DNA from: Arsukibacterium sp. MJ3
GTDB taxonomy: Bacteria; Pseudomonadota; Gammaproteobacteria; Enterobacterales; Alteromonadaceae
Assembly (NCBI RefSeq): GCF_000987765.1
Contig: NZ_LAHP01000001.1
Span: forward strand, 248,001-312,000
DNA length: 64,000 nucleotides
Reading direction: 5' to 3'
The notes beneath the pieces were generated by a model. That model saw only the letters and a list, made by a program, of their open reading frames with translations, was not told the DNA's origin and made no database searches. The position numbers and the translations under genes are program-made. This document shows positions 9,973-19,290 of this stretch, piece after piece (position 1 is the first letter of the stretch; the number at the start of each line of letters is the position of its first letter).

Positions 9973-10983
9973 ATGTCTATTCGGGTTGCCATTAATGGCT
10001 TTGGTCGTATCGGCCGCAATGTGTTACGTGCTTTATATGAAAGCACTCAAGATTACGACATTAAAATTGTTGCCATTAATGACTTAGGCGACGCGGCTAT
10101 TAATGCTCACCTGTTAAAATATGACACTGCACACGGAATTTTTGCTGCTACAGTCACGCATGACGAGCATGCTATTTATGTTAACAACGATCAGATTAAA
10201 ACCTTAAGTATTCGAAATCCGGCGGAACTGCCCTGGGCAGATTTACAAGTTGATGTTGTATTAGAGTGTACCGGCTTATTTACTGATCGCAAAACGGCTG
10301 GCGCTCACTTAACGGCTGGCGCGAAAAAAGTAATTATTTCTGCACCCGGCAAGGATGTCGATGCCACCATAGTATTTGGCGTAAACCATCAGATCCTTAC
10401 CAAAGAAATGAGCATTATTTCTAATGCGTCCTGTACGACTAACTGTTTGGCGCCCATTGCCAAGCCGTTATCTGACGCACTGGGTATTGAGTCAGGTTTA
10501 ATGACTACCATTCATGCCTATACTAATGATCAGCGCTTAAATGATGTCTACCATACTGATGTGCGCCGGGCCCGGGCGGCGGCGATGTCCATGATCCCAA
10601 CAAAAACCGGCGCTGCAGCGGCGGTAGGTTTAGTGGTGCCGGAATTAAAAGGTAAATTTGACGGCTTAGCCGTGCGGGTACCTACGCTTAACGTGTCGTT
10701 AGTTGACTTAACCTTTATTGCCGGCCGCAATACCAGCATTGAAGAAGTTAACAACATTATTCGTGCTGCCGCCGCTAAAAGCCCAATGAATCGGGTATTA
10801 GCAGTAAACGATTTGCCATTAGTCTCAATAGACTTTAACCATAACCCCATGTCATCTATATTTGATGCCACAGAAACCCGGGTTAACGGCAGGCTGGTAA
10901 AAGTGCTGTCGTGGTATGACAATGAATGGGGTTTTAGTAACCGGATGCTGGATAATGTGGTGCAGCTAATGTCAGTCAGTTAA
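9973..10983 (+). CDS. gap: Glyceraldehyde-3-phosphate dehydrogenase, type I
   Basis: This glycolytic/gluconeogenic enzyme interconverts glyceraldehyde 3-phosphate and 1,3-bisphosphoglycerate. The 336-residue protein has the Rossmann start [15 protein letters not shown] and INDLGD near residue 32; the Asp fits NAD use. The catalytic [12 protein letters not shown] is near residue 152. The [20 protein letters not shown] form of the substrate loop is that of the Shewanella/Pseudomonas-type enzyme and not of E. coli Gap[14 protein letters not shown] is at the C-terminus. GGAG sits 6 bases before the ATG. It is followed by yeaD after 30 bases, the same pair as in E. coli and Shewanella. Confidence 0.96.
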   Translation: MSIRVAINGFGRIGRNVLRALYESTQDYDIKIVAINDLGDAAINAHLLKYDTAHGIFAATVTHDEHAIYVNNDQIKTLSIRNPAELPWADLQVDVVLECTGLFTDRKTAGAHLTAGAKKVIISAPGKDVDATIVFGVNHQILTKEMSIISNASCTTNCLAPIAKPLSDALGIESGLMTTIHAYTNDQRLNDVYHTDVRRARAAAMSMIPTKTGAAAAVGLVVPELKGKFDGLAVRVPTLNVSLVDLTFIAGRNTSIEEVNNIIRAAAAKSPMNRVLAVNDLPLVSIDFNHNPMSSIFDATETRVNGRLVKVLSWYDNEWGFSNRMLDNVVQLMSVS

Positions 10984-11013
10984 TGTTTAATCACTAAAAA
11001 GCAGACCTTAATA

Positions 11014-11901
11014 TTGGAAACAGGACAATCTAAAGTCATTAGCCAGACTGGCTTTGCCAAGCTAAGCGACTTACCCTGTATAAAATTGCAGATAGGCCCG
11101 GCCAGTGCTGTAGTGTCGTTATATGGTGGCCAATTACTGTCTTACCAAAGTAAGCCGGCAATAGAGCATATCTGGTTGTCTGAGTTGGCAAACTGGCACA
11201 ATGGCGCGGCTATTCGCGGTGGCGTACCAATATGCTGGCCTTGGTTTGGGCCGGCTAACAGCACTGTTACCCAGTCTACCCCTTCACAGCAGGCACTGCC
11301 AAACCATGGCTTGGTCCGAAACCGGTTATGGCAATGCCGCAAACGCCAAAGTAATGCTAAAGCAGTTAGCGTAACCCTAGCGATTGAAGTGGTAAATATT
11401 CCTGCGCCGCTCTGGCCAAATTCAGCGCAAGTATTTAAGCCTGTAACATTAACCCTGACGGTAACGCTTACCGCCAGCCAGTTAAGCATGCAACTGGAAT
11501 GCGATACGCCCCTGTATCAACAAGCTGCATTGCACAGTTATTTTCGAATAAATAATGTAGCACAAAGCCGGGTAACCGGTTTAAGCGCACAGTATTACGA
11601 TAAAGTAAGTAATACTAGGCAACACAGCAACAGTAGCGAAGCCCGTTTTATAGCAGAAACTGATCGCATTTATTACAACACGGCTAACCAGTTACACCTT
11701 ATCGATGAGCAAAAACAGCTACATATCCAGCAACAAGGGCATGATGCCAGCGTGATCTGGAATCCGTGGCAGCAAAAAAGTATTGCGTTGCCAGACATGG
11801 CTGATAACGGCTTTACCGAATTTGTCTGTGTTGAAACAGCAATGTTGGATAATAGTATTGGTCGTACGTTAAGTTTAAAGCAAACGCTATTTTCTTTCTA
11901 A
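11014..11901 (+). CDS. yeaD: D-hexose-6-phosphate mutarotase (aldose 1-epimerase family)
   Basis: It is expected to interconvert the alpha and beta anomers of glucose 6-phosphate and related hexose phosphates. The 295-residue product shows the family pattern: GGQLLSY, IRGGVPICWPWFG near residue 68, NHGLVRNRLW near 97, a YFRINN segment and VIWNPWQ with DNGFTEFVCVETA at the C-terminal side. No in-frame ATG precedes these motifs, so the TTG at 11014 is the likely start, although no strong ribosome site is visible. The reading frame is the same as gap, which ends 30 bases earlier, so the two are probably cotranscribed. Confidence 0.88.
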   Translation: METGQSKVISQTGFAKLSDLPCIKLQIGPASAVVSLYGGQLLSYQSKPAIEHIWLSELANWHNGAAIRGGVPICWPWFGPANSTVTQSTPSQQALPNHGLVRNRLWQCRKRQSNAKAVSVTLAIEVVNIPAPLWPNSAQVFKPVTLTLTVTLTASQLSMQLECDTPLYQQAALHSYFRINNVAQSRVTGLSAQYYDKVSNTRQHSNSSEARFIAETDRIYYNTANQLHLIDEQKQLHIQQQGHDASVIWNPWQQKSIALPDMADNGFTEFVCVETAMLDNSIGRTLSLKQTLFSF

Positions 11902-11925
11902 CAACGCCATTTAATTAAGCATTAA

Positions 11926-11947
11926 GAAGGACTTTAAATAGTCCTTT
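11926..11947. terminator. Short bidirectional hairpin between convergent genes
   Basis: AAGGACT (11927-11933) and AGTCCTT (11940-11946) form a 7-bp stem with a 6-base loop, flanked by A- and T-rich bases. It lies between the end of yeaD and the end of the convergent small gene, a natural place for a shared terminator. The stem is short. Confidence 0.45.
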
Positions 11948-11975
11948 CAGCCTTTAGGCATTATCATCTTTAGCA

Positions 11976-12167
11976 TTACAATCGAGAGTGTAAAAACTGT
12001 TTTAAATCCTGTTGCTGATATCCTAACTTGCCTAGCAGTTCAGGCAATTCGTTCTGCGGTATAAACACACTTTCAAAATGCTCTACAATTCCATATAAAT
12101 CAACACCTTGCTCTCTTAATTGTTGGGCGGTAGCTAAGTGAATATTTCGAACAAAATCGCTGGTCAT
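11976..12167 (-). CDS. Small hypothetical protein (63 aa)
   Basis: The product is mostly helical in appearance and polar, with no signal peptide or cysteines. A segment such as LREQGVDLYGIVEHFESVF suggests a compact helical bundle. A ribosome site (AGAGG about 10 bases upstream of the ATG) supports translation. It is a lone gene between convergent yeaD and the lipoprotein gene. I do not recognise the family and assign no function. Confidence 0.6.
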   Translation of the reverse strand: MTSDFVRNIHLATAQQLREQGVDLYGIVEHFESVFIPQNELPELLGKLGYQQQDLKQFLHSRL

Positions 12168-12259
12168 TTTTGCTAGCCTCTAATGTGTTAGTAGCTGTCT
12201 GTTTGCCCTATTCATACTGACTAATTTTTATACTGCTGACAAGTTTTTAAATACGCTAA

Positions 12260-12667
12260 TTACCAACTTGATTTAAACTGCTCATTTATCGAAAGTTTTG
12301 TGCCATCGGCCAACAGTACCGTCAACTTCAGTTGCCACAACATGGCAGGATCGCTACAAGCGCCAAGTAAAAAATCGGCCTGCCATTGCTCTTGCACAAG
12401 CGTTGCTGGCGTAATTAGCTTTTGAAAACGCAATGGAATGCGCCCCATATACATACTAATACCGGTTAAGTCAGCACTAATTATTTCGACCGGCTGGTCA
12501 CTGCTAATCTGCAAACTTAACGGTGTTTCGACAGGAGCATCCGCCGGTGTTAAGGTGATAATAAGGTTGCTTTGCTGATAGAGAATACGACTGCTGGTGT
12601 CGATTTGCCTTGGCTGACAAGCGGCAAGCACCAATACACTAAAAACGACACAGAACAATTTTTGCAT
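12260..12667 (-). CDS. Predicted lipoprotein, unknown function (135 aa)
   Basis: The N-terminus MQKLFCVVFSVLVLAAC has a short basic start, a hydrophobic core and a lipobox (LAAC), so the mature protein should be acylated at Cys17 and held in the periplasm. The rest is a small beta-rich domain with no motif I recognise. It is divergent from the ccoN promoter region; whether it has a role with the oxidase is not shown by the sequence. Confidence 0.7.
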   Translation of the reverse strand: MQKLFCVVFSVLVLAACQPRQIDTSSRILYQQSNLIITLTPADAPVETPLSLQISSDQPVEIISADLTGISMYMGRIPLRFQKLITPATLVQEQWQADFLLGACSDPAMLWQLKLTVLLADGTKLSINEQFKSSW

Positions 12668-12882
12668 TTGCTTGATTACAGCCTCAATAAAATTATAGTG
12701 TACCTACTTTTACGTATTATGGCCAAGTAACGGTTACAATCGATTATTTATTGAACAGCAACTTTGTTCTACGTCATAAAATGAGTGAGTAAATCTATCT
12801 TTTTAAGGGTAAAAAACGTATCATTTCGTCCATAATTTAGTGACTGCAGCTGCAATGTAAACTTGTTGTTAGCTGTCCACTT

Positions 12883-12888
12883 TATAAT
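12883..12888 (+). promoter_or_regulatory. Possible -10 element for the cco operon
   Basis: A perfect TATAAT lies 58 bases before the ccoN ATG. No good -35 hexamer is found at the usual distance, which would fit an activator-dependent promoter. A small hairpin (CCACC 12897-12901, GGTGG 12906-12910) sits in the leader. I could not find a clear TTGAT-N4-ATCAA FNR box. Confidence 0.3.
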
Positions 12889-12946
12889 AACCAAGGCCAC
12901 CTTTAGGTGGATTTCAGTAACCAGCATAACTGCAGCGGAACTCAAC

Positions 12947-14374
12947 ATGATCCAAACCAAATCGTTAAATGTTGAATACAACTATAGCGTTGTCCGCCTC
13001 TTTGCCATCACTACCGTATTATGGGGTATTGTTGGTATGGTGGTGGGCTTATTACTCGCAGCCCAGCTTTACTGGCCGGCATTAAATTTTGACATTCCTT
13101 GGCTGACTTACAGTCGCTTGCGGCCATTACATACCAACGCAGTAATATTTGCATTTGGTACCAGTGCACTGTTTGCTACCTGTTACTATGTGGTGCAACG
13201 TACCTGCCAAACCCGGCTATTTGCTGAAAAGTTGGCCATGTTCACTTTCTGGGGCTGGCAAACCATTATTGTTGCCGCTGCTATTACCTTGCCCATGGGT
13301 ATGAGCCAGAGTAAAGAATATGCTGAACTAGAATGGCCAATTGACATTTTACTGACGGTAGTGTGGATTTCGTTTGCTATTGTGTTCTTTGGCACCCTGG
13401 TAAAGCGTAAAACCAGCCACATTTATGTTGCTAATTGGTTCTATGGTGGTTTTATCATTACTGTAGCGGCACTGCACATTGTTAACAGCATGGTAGTTCC
13501 TCTTAACTTATTTAAATCTTATTCTATTTACGCTGGTGCAGTAGATGCCATGGTGCAGTGGTGGTATGGCCACAATGCAGTAGGCTTCCTGCTAACCGCT
13601 GGCTTTTTGGGCATGATGTATTATTTTGTACCAAAACAAGCTGGCCGACCGGTATACTCTTATCGTTTATCTATTGTGCACTTTTGGGCACTTATTGCGC
13701 TGTATATCTGGGCCGGTCCACACCACTTACATTACACGGCGTTACCAGACTGGACACAATCGTTAGGCATGGTGATGTCTATCATATTATTTGTACCCAG
13801 CTGGGGTGGTATGATCAATGGCATTATGACGTTATCAGGTGCCTGGCATAAACTGAAAACAGACCCTATCCTGCGCTTTTTGATTGTATCGTTATCTTTC
13901 TACGGCATGTCTACCTTTGAAGGGCCGATGATGGCCATTAAATCAGTAAATGCCCTGTCACATTATACTGACTGGACCATTGGTCATGTGCACTCTGGTG
14001 CCTTGGGCTGGGTAGCGATGATTTCTATCGGCGCCATGTATCATCTAATACCGGTGGTTTACAACAAGGTTGGCATGTATAGCACCAAACTCATTAATAC
14101 CCACTTTTGGTTACATACTATTGGCGTAGTACTTTACATCGTCGCCATGTGGATATCAGGTATTATGCAGGGCATGATGTGGCGTGCGGTAAACACCGAC
14201 GGCACCTTGACCTACAGTTTCGTACAAAGCTTGGAAGCGTCTATGCCGTTCTATCTAATGCGCTTTATTGGCGGCGTTTTCGTGGTGGCAGGTATGCTGA
14301 TTATGGCTTACAACGTTTACAAAACTGTCCGTAGTAAAGATGAAGTGGCACAAGCTATGCCAGTAGCGGCATAA
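12947..14374 (+). CDS. ccoN: cbb3-type cytochrome c oxidase subunit I
   Basis: CcoN is the catalytic haem-copper subunit of the high-affinity terminal oxidase; it reduces oxygen at the haem b3-CuB site in the inner membrane and pumps protons. The protein is all membrane helices. Ligand motifs include [12 protein letters not shown] (His62), [10 protein letters not shown], the GPHHLHY pair and [11 protein letters not shown]. An earlier in-frame start at 12863 would add 28 residues, but the ATG at 12947 gives 475 residues, the family length, and begins with the usual short cytoplasmic tail. It is the first gene of ccoNOQP. Confidence 0.95.
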   Translation: MIQTKSLNVEYNYSVVRLFAITTVLWGIVGMVVGLLLAAQLYWPALNFDIPWLTYSRLRPLHTNAVIFAFGTSALFATCYYVVQRTCQTRLFAEKLAMFTFWGWQTIIVAAAITLPMGMSQSKEYAELEWPIDILLTVVWISFAIVFFGTLVKRKTSHIYVANWFYGGFIITVAALHIVNSMVVPLNLFKSYSIYAGAVDAMVQWWYGHNAVGFLLTAGFLGMMYYFVPKQAGRPVYSYRLSIVHFWALIALYIWAGPHHLHYTALPDWTQSLGMVMSIILFVPSWGGMINGIMTLSGAWHKLKTDPILRFLIVSLSFYGMSTFEGPMMAIKSVNALSHYTDWTIGHVHSGALGWVAMISIGAMYHLIPVVYNKVGMYSTKLINTHFWLHTIGVVLYIVAMWISGIMQGMMWRAVNTDGTLTYSFVQSLEASMPFYLMRFIGGVFVVAGMLIMAYNVYKTVRSKDEVAQAMPVAA

Positions 14375-14384
14375 GGGGTAGAGC

Positions 14385-14993
14385 ATGTCGAAAAATCATC
14401 ATGAAAAAATAGAGAAAAGTGTTGGCTTACTGGGTATTTTTACCGTTATCGCCATTAGCTTTGGTACCTTGGTACAAATTACCCCATTGATGTTTATGGA
14501 TGAAACCAAGCAGCCCATTGACGGTATGAAACCTTATACGGCATTACAGATGGAAGGCAGGGACGTTTTTATCCGTGAAGGTTGTACTAACTGCCATAGC
14601 CAGATGATTCGTCCTTTTAGAGCTGAAGTTGAACGTTACGGTCACTACTCGGTGGCAGGAGAAAGCGTTTGGGAACATCCATTTTTATGGGGCTCAAAAC
14701 GTACCGGGCCAGATTTAGCCCGGGTAGGTCAACGTTACAGTGACGACTGGCACTATGCGCATTTAATGGATCCACGCTCTGTGGTGCCACAGTCTAATAT
14801 GCCTGGTTATCCGTGGTTAGACAGTAACATCCTTGATGGAAAATACACCACCCGTAAACTTGAAATCTTCCGTGGTTTTGGCGTGCCTTATACCGATGAG
14901 GACATCGCCGGCGCTGTTGATGCAGTAAAGGGTAAAACTGAAATGGAAGCCCTGATTGCATATCTGCAATCATTGGGCACGGCCTTGAAGTAA
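14385..14993 (+). CDS. ccoO: cbb3-type cytochrome c oxidase subunit II (mono-haem cytochrome c)
   Basis: CcoO is a membrane-anchored c-type cytochrome that passes electrons from CcoP to CcoN. The 202-residue product has one N-terminal membrane anchor (residues 14-33). The haem motif CTNCH is at residues 67-71, followed by [10 protein letters not shown] and [17 protein letters not shown], both typical of CcoO. The axial methionine is probably in SNMPGYPWL. It starts 10 bases after ccoN. Confidence 0.95.
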   Translation: MSKNHHEKIEKSVGLLGIFTVIAISFGTLVQITPLMFMDETKQPIDGMKPYTALQMEGRDVFIREGCTNCHSQMIRPFRAEVERYGHYSVAGESVWEHPFLWGSKRTGPDLARVGQRYSDDWHYAHLMDPRSVVPQSNMPGYPWLDSNILDGKYTTRKLEIFRGFGVPYTDEDIAGAVDAVKGKTEMEALIAYLQSLGTALK

Positions 14994-14998
14994 TCATT

Positions 14999-15181
14999 AT
15001 GGAATTTGCAACAGTTCACAGCGTGTTAACCGTGATTTTGTTCGTCGGCTTTGTCGCTTTCGTTATCTGGGCTTACAGTAAACAACGTAAGAAAGATTTT
15101 GACGAAGCAGCCAACCTGGTATTTGACGACGAACCAGAATCGAAGGATAAAAAAATCAAACGGGAGTCAGATCATGAGTAG
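14999..15181 (+). CDS. ccoQ: cbb3-type cytochrome c oxidase subunit CcoQ
   Basis: This is a 60-residue single-span protein: a hydrophobic helix at residues 9-25, then a charged cytoplasmic tail. CcoQ stabilises the assembled cbb3 complex, especially the CcoP-CcoNO contact. The start lies 5 bases after ccoO, and its 3' end overlaps ccoP by 8 bases, so the three are likely translated together. Confidence 0.88.
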   Translation: MEFATVHSVLTVILFVGFVAFVIWAYSKQRKKDFDEAANLVFDDEPESKDKKIKRESDHE

Positions 15182-16148
15182 CTTTTGGAGTGCTTGGATC
15201 ATCGTGTTAACGTTACCGGTGCTTATCGGCTGCTTTATTTTGCTGCGCTGGAATTTAACTAACTATGTTGGTGTAGCAGAAGATGAAACTACCGGGCACA
15301 TTGTTGATGGGTTAGAAGAAATCAATAACCCGTTGCCAAAGTGGTGGACCTATATGTTTTATGCCACCCTAATTTGGTCGGTTTTTTATCTGGCAGCCTA
15401 TCCGGGACTAGGTAATTGGCCTGGTTTTTTAAACTGGACCAGCTCTAATCAGGGTATTAAAAATCTGGCCGAGTCTCGGGCAGCAGTTGAACAAGCCAAA
15501 GCTGATGGCAAGTACGTGCAGTTAGATGTTGAAAACCAAACAGCAGAAGAAATTTATGGCCCGGTGTTTCAGCAATTTGCCCAACGTGATGTATTAGATT
15601 TAGCCTACGATCCTGCGGCGTTAAAAATTGGCCAACGCTTATATTTACAAAACTGTGCTGTTTGTCACGGCTCGGACGCCAGAGGACAACGTGGCTATCC
15701 AAACCTAACTGATGATGACTGGCTGTACGGTGGCACAACTGACAAAATTAAAGAAACCTTGTTATATGGCCGCAGAGCTGCAATGCCCGGCTGGCAGGCT
15801 GCACTGGGCGATCAAGGTATTAAAGAAATGACGGCCTACGTATTAAGTTTGTCGGGTCGGGCTGTAAATGATAAAGATGCTACTGCCGGTAAAGCGAAGT
15901 TCGGTATGTGTGCAGCGTGTCATGGTGCAGACGGTAAAGGCAGTGTGGCGCACAATTTACCGTTTGGGGCACCAAACCTGACCGATAATATTTGGTTATA
16001 TGGTGGTTCTGCTGGTGCAATTGAACAAACACTAATAAATGGCCGCTACGGTGTTATGCCTGCATTTCAGGACACACTGGGTAAGGATAAAGTACATATA
16101 ATTACCGCTTATGTGTACCGGCTATCTAACCCCGAAGACAAACGTTAA
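15174..16148 (+). CDS. ccoP: cbb3-type cytochrome c oxidase subunit III (di-haem cytochrome c)
   Basis: CcoP takes electrons from soluble or membrane cytochromes and passes them to CcoO. The 324-residue protein has two N-terminal membrane helices (about 5-25 and 57-77), the second preceded by NNPLPKWW, a CcoP hallmark. Two cytochrome c domains follow with haem motifs CAVCH (161-165) and CAACH (246-250). An upstream in-frame start at 15051 reads through ccoQ in another frame and is rejected. The ATG at 15174 overlaps the ccoQ end. Confidence 0.95.
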   Translation: MSSFWSAWIIVLTLPVLIGCFILLRWNLTNYVGVAEDETTGHIVDGLEEINNPLPKWWTYMFYATLIWSVFYLAAYPGLGNWPGFLNWTSSNQGIKNLAESRAAVEQAKADGKYVQLDVENQTAEEIYGPVFQQFAQRDVLDLAYDPAALKIGQRLYLQNCAVCHGSDARGQRGYPNLTDDDWLYGGTTDKIKETLLYGRRAAMPGWQAALGDQGIKEMTAYVLSLSGRAVNDKDATAGKAKFGMCAACHGADGKGSVAHNLPFGAPNLTDNIWLYGGSAGAIEQTLINGRYGVMPAFQDTLGKDKVHIITAYVYRLSNPEDKR

Positions 16149-16175
16149 CCCTTACTGGCTGTCGATATAAGCCAG

Positions 16176-16210
16176 ATAACACTAAGCCCCTTTACGGGGC
16201 TTAGTGTTAT
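16176..16210 (+). terminator. 15-bp perfect hairpin between ccoP and ccoH
   Basis: Arms 16176-16190 and 16196-16210 are perfectly complementary over 15 bases around a TTTAC loop, with a GCCCC/GGGGC core. No T-run follows, and the ccoH ribosome site (GAGG at 16219-16222) starts 8 bases later. It may be a partial terminator, an mRNA-stabilising 3' end for ccoNOQP, or a processing site that lowers expression of the assembly genes. Confidence 0.6.
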
Positions 16211-16226
16211 TAACAACGAGGAAATT

Positions 16227-16712
16227 ATGCAGCTGGATACAAAACCCTGGTACAAACAAATGTGGCCCTGGATCCTTATTGCCATACCGGTAGTGACCGC
16301 ATTACGAGCGATATATGCCGTGGTATTAATGAATCAACAACGACCCGATTTGGTTGTTGATGATTATTATCAGGCAGGAAAAAGTATTAACTTGAAACTG
16401 GCAAAGTACCGTGAAGCGGAACTTCGTAATCTTAACGCCACCGTGCTGATTGCTGGCAACCGGGCAGTAGTTCGTTTTGCTGAAAATGCAGTATTAGATG
16501 ACTCTGTTCATCTGGATTTTTATCACCCTACTCTGGCAGCTCAGGATTTTGCAGTTGATGCCCAGCGCAGCGGCCAGTTGTTGTATGTTGCTACCCTACC
16601 TATCACGCCAACGGGGAAGTGGCGCTTGAATGTGTCTGATAACAGTACTGAATGGAAGTTGCGAGCCACGTTTACTTTGCCGGCTGAGCAAGAATTGAAA
16701 CTAGGTTACTGA
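16227..16712 (+). CDS. ccoH: cbb3 oxidase assembly protein CcoH (FixH family)
   Basis: The 161-residue product has one N-terminal membrane helix (WPWILIAIPVVTALRAIYAV) and a periplasmic domain with the FixH signature PDLVVDDYYQAGKSINLKL near residue 40. CcoH helps stabilise and assemble the cbb3 complex. It is preceded by GAGG and by a strong hairpin. In many relatives a ccoG gene (a ferredoxin-like protein) sits between ccoP and ccoH; it is not here. Confidence 0.88.
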   Translation: MQLDTKPWYKQMWPWILIAIPVVTALRAIYAVVLMNQQRPDLVVDDYYQAGKSINLKLAKYREAELRNLNATVLIAGNRAVVRFAENAVLDDSVHLDFYHPTLAAQDFAVDAQRSGQLLYVATLPITPTGKWRLNVSDNSTEWKLRATFTLPAEQELKLGY

Positions 16713-16723
16713 CTGAGGCGACT

Positions 16724-19132
16724 TTGGTTAAACCATCCTGCTTTCATTGTCAGCTATCGGTGCTGACAGGCGACACCTTCCAGTTAACTCTTAATGGCCA
16801 GCAAGCCATGTTTTGTTGCGCTGGCTGTCAAGCCGTTGCTCAAACCATTATCGACAGTGGGCTTGGCGATTATTATAAGTTTCGAACAGAAGCTGCCGCC
16901 AAAGCCGAACTTGTGCCGAGTGAATTACAAGCTAGCCTGCAACAATACGACAGTGCTGAGGTATTAGCTGATATTAGTAATAAGCGCGAAAATTTAACTG
17001 AAATTGAATTGTCTGTTAGCAATATGAGCTGCGCAGCCTGTGCCTGGTTAATTGAAAAACAACTTAACAAACAGCCCGCTATTGCCAAAATAAGTATTAA
17101 TTCTTCTACTCAACGTGCCCTGCTTTGTTGGCAACCAGAGCAATTACCGCTTAGTGAAATTTTGTTGCTGATTAACCGGCTTGGTTACCAGGCCAGTCCT
17201 TTTGTCGCTGATGAACAGGAAAGTCTGTTTAAAGCAGAGCTTAACCGTTATCTAAAACGGCTGGCAGTATCCGGCATTATGACCATGCAGGTGATGATGC
17301 TGGCTTTTGGCTTATATTTTGGCGAATACAGTGGCATAGATCAATCGCACGAAGGTTATTTACGCTGGATCAGTATGCTGCTAACGCTGCCAGTGGTGTT
17401 GTATGCCGCCCTACCTTTTGTTAGTAGTGGCTGGCGCAGTATTAAAGCACGACAGCTTAATATGGATGTACCGGTAAGTCTGGCCATTTATTACACCTTT
17501 TTTGCTTCCGCTTATGCCACCGTGATGCAAACCGGCGAAGTTTATTTTGAATCAGTGTGTATGTTTACGTTTTTACTACAACTGGGTAAGTTTTTTGAAT
17601 ATCGGGCTCGGGCACAAGCACGTGATGCCACCAGTAATTTACTGAAAATTATGCCCGTTACCGCAACCTTGTTGCAGAATGATCAGCAACATACTGTATC
17701 GGCCCGTCGTCTAAGCCCGGGTAACACTATACTCGTAAAACCCGGCGAAACACTGCCTGCAGATGGCGTAGTACTGTCTGGAAATAGTACGGTAGACGAA
17801 TCAATGCTCACTGGTGAATATACGGCTATTAGTCGCCAACCAGGTGATACGGTGCTGGCCGGCAGTATTAACCACGATGGTTTACTGACTATTACGGTCA
17901 GTAGTGCTTTGGCCCATTCCCGCTTAGGGCAAATTATCCAACTGCAACAGCACACCTTACAAACAAAACCGCGGCTAGTCGAAAAAACTGATAAACTGGC
18001 TCGTTATTTTGTTGAACGACTGCTGCTCATTGCCGCAGCTACCTTTGCCTTGTGGTATTTCTGGCTTGATCCTGAGCGGGCATTTTGGGTAACCTTATCT
18101 GTACTTGTCGCCACCTGCCCCTGTGCGTTAAGCCTGGCGACACCTACCGCTATTACCTGCGCCTTAGCGCAGCTTAACCGCAAAGGGATATTGGTAAAAA
18201 ATGCGCAGGCCTTGGAAACGCTGCCCGAGCTTAGCCACATTATTTTCGATAAAACCGGAACCTTAACCGAGGGCCGCTTTAGTATTGCCAACATTGAACA
18301 CCTCACGTCTTTGGCTTCGGTAGCACTTAATGAGTCAGAATTGCTTAATGTGATCGCCAATCTGGAGCAAAGCTCGGAGCATCCGATCGCCAGAGCATTC
18401 AAAGGCTATTTACAACACAGTCTACCGTTAACTAATGTTATTATCAGTGTTGGCCATGGCATCAGTGCAACCTGGCAGGGACAGCAGCTAAAAGTAGGTA
18501 GTGCTGCCTATTGTGAAGTGCCGCTGCACCAGCAGACACGTAATAATAAAGCCAATGTATTTGTATTACTTAACCAGCAGCTGCTGGCAGCGATTACCCT
18601 GGCTGATGTGCTGCGCCCTGGTGCAGCAGAATTAGTTGCCAATTTACAGCTACAGGGCTTTCGGGTTGGTATGTTAACCGGCGATAGCTCTGGTCAGGCG
18701 GCCGAATTAGCTGCACAATTGCAATTGGATTTTATGCAGCAAGATTGCACACCAACCCAAAAGGTTGAGGCCATTAATCAGCTGGTAGCCAGTGGCCATA
18801 AGGTGTTGATGATTGGTGATGGCATTAATGACAGCCCGGGTTTTAATGCGGCACATATCTCTGTTGCAGTAGAATCTGGTGCTGATTTATCTAAAAATCA
18901 GGCTGATGTTGTTATGTTACAACCCGATATCCGTTTACTGGCAACCCTTATCGCCGCTGGCAAACTGGCGGCTAAAGTCATTAAACAAAACCTAGCCTGG
19001 GCGGTCGGCTATAATCTAATTATTATTCCACTGGCCGTTGCTGGTCTGGTATCACCTTATATTGCGGTACTAGGTATGTCTTTCAGTTCATTGCTGGTGG
19101 TATCAAACTCGCTTAGGCTAATTAAAAAATGA
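16724..19132 (+). CDS. ccoI: Copper-translocating P-type ATPase CcoI (FixI)
   Basis: CcoI is an inner-membrane P1B ATPase that supplies copper for the CuB site of CcoN. The 802-residue protein opens with a Cys-rich metal domain (CFHC at 6-9, CCAGC at 31-35). A heavy-metal domain with MSCAAC (101-106) follows. Then come the actuator loop DESMLTGE, the ion-site CPC in ATCPCALSLATPT near 464, the phosphorylation site DKTGTLTEG near 509, the HP motif SSEHPIARA and GDGINDSP. A TTG start 5 bases after GAGG is used; no suitable ATG exists. The stop overlaps ccoS as ATGA. Confidence 0.93.
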   Translation: MVKPSCFHCQLSVLTGDTFQLTLNGQQAMFCCAGCQAVAQTIIDSGLGDYYKFRTEAAAKAELVPSELQASLQQYDSAEVLADISNKRENLTEIELSVSNMSCAACAWLIEKQLNKQPAIAKISINSSTQRALLCWQPEQLPLSEILLLINRLGYQASPFVADEQESLFKAELNRYLKRLAVSGIMTMQVMMLAFGLYFGEYSGIDQSHEGYLRWISMLLTLPVVLYAALPFVSSGWRSIKARQLNMDVPVSLAIYYTFFASAYATVMQTGEVYFESVCMFTFLLQLGKFFEYRARAQARDATSNLLKIMPVTATLLQNDQQHTVSARRLSPGNTILVKPGETLPADGVVLSGNSTVDESMLTGEYTAISRQPGDTVLAGSINHDGLLTITVSSALAHSRLGQIIQLQQHTLQTKPRLVEKTDKLARYFVERLLLIAAATFALWYFWLDPERAFWVTLSVLVATCPCALSLATPTAITCALAQLNRKGILVKNAQALETLPELSHIIFDKTGTLTEGRFSIANIEHLTSLASVALNESELLNVIANLEQSSEHPIARAFKGYLQHSLPLTNVIISVGHGISATWQGQQLKVGSAAYCEVPLHQQTRNNKANVFVLLNQQLLAAITLADVLRPGAAELVANLQLQGFRVGMLTGDSSGQAAELAAQLQLDFMQQDCTPTQKVEAINQLVASGHKVLMIGDGINDSPGFNAAHISVAVESGADLSKNQADVVMLQPDIRLLATLIAAGKLAAKVIKQNLAWAVGYNLIIIPLAVAGLVSPYIAVLGMSFSSLLVVSNSLRLIKK

Positions 19133-19290
19133 GTATTATTTACGTCCTAATTCCTATTGCCATTTTATTTGTGATGCTTGGTTTGGCCATTTTTTTCTGG
19201 GCCGTTCGTAGCAAACAATTTGAAGATCTTGATAAAGAAGGTTTTAGCATTTTGTTTGACGAAGATAATCAAGATAAGCCCGATAAATGA
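19129..19290 (+). CDS. ccoS: cbb3 oxidase assembly/maturation protein CcoS
   Basis: This is a 53-residue single-span protein. A hydrophobic helix (residues 3-25, ending FFWAVRSKQFEDLD) is followed by an acidic tail with GFSILFDEDN. The FWAVRSKQFEDLD block and position after ccoI are diagnostic for CcoS, which is needed for cofactor insertion into cbb3 oxidase. It overlaps ccoI at the start and the next gene at the stop, both by ATGA, giving a tightly coupled chain. Confidence 0.9.
   Translation: MSIIYVLIPIAILFVMLGLAIFFWAVRSKQFEDLDKEGFSILFDEDNQDKPDK

Noticed and set aside
10548-10922. 124-aa minus-strand frame inside gap
   Set aside because: It is a shadow of a highly conserved gene and has no promoter or ribosome site.
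12668-12946. FNR box upstream of ccoN
   Set aside because: TTGAT occurs at about 12671 but is followed by a wrongly spaced CTCAA; no TTGAT-N4-ATCAA was found, so I do not call a site.
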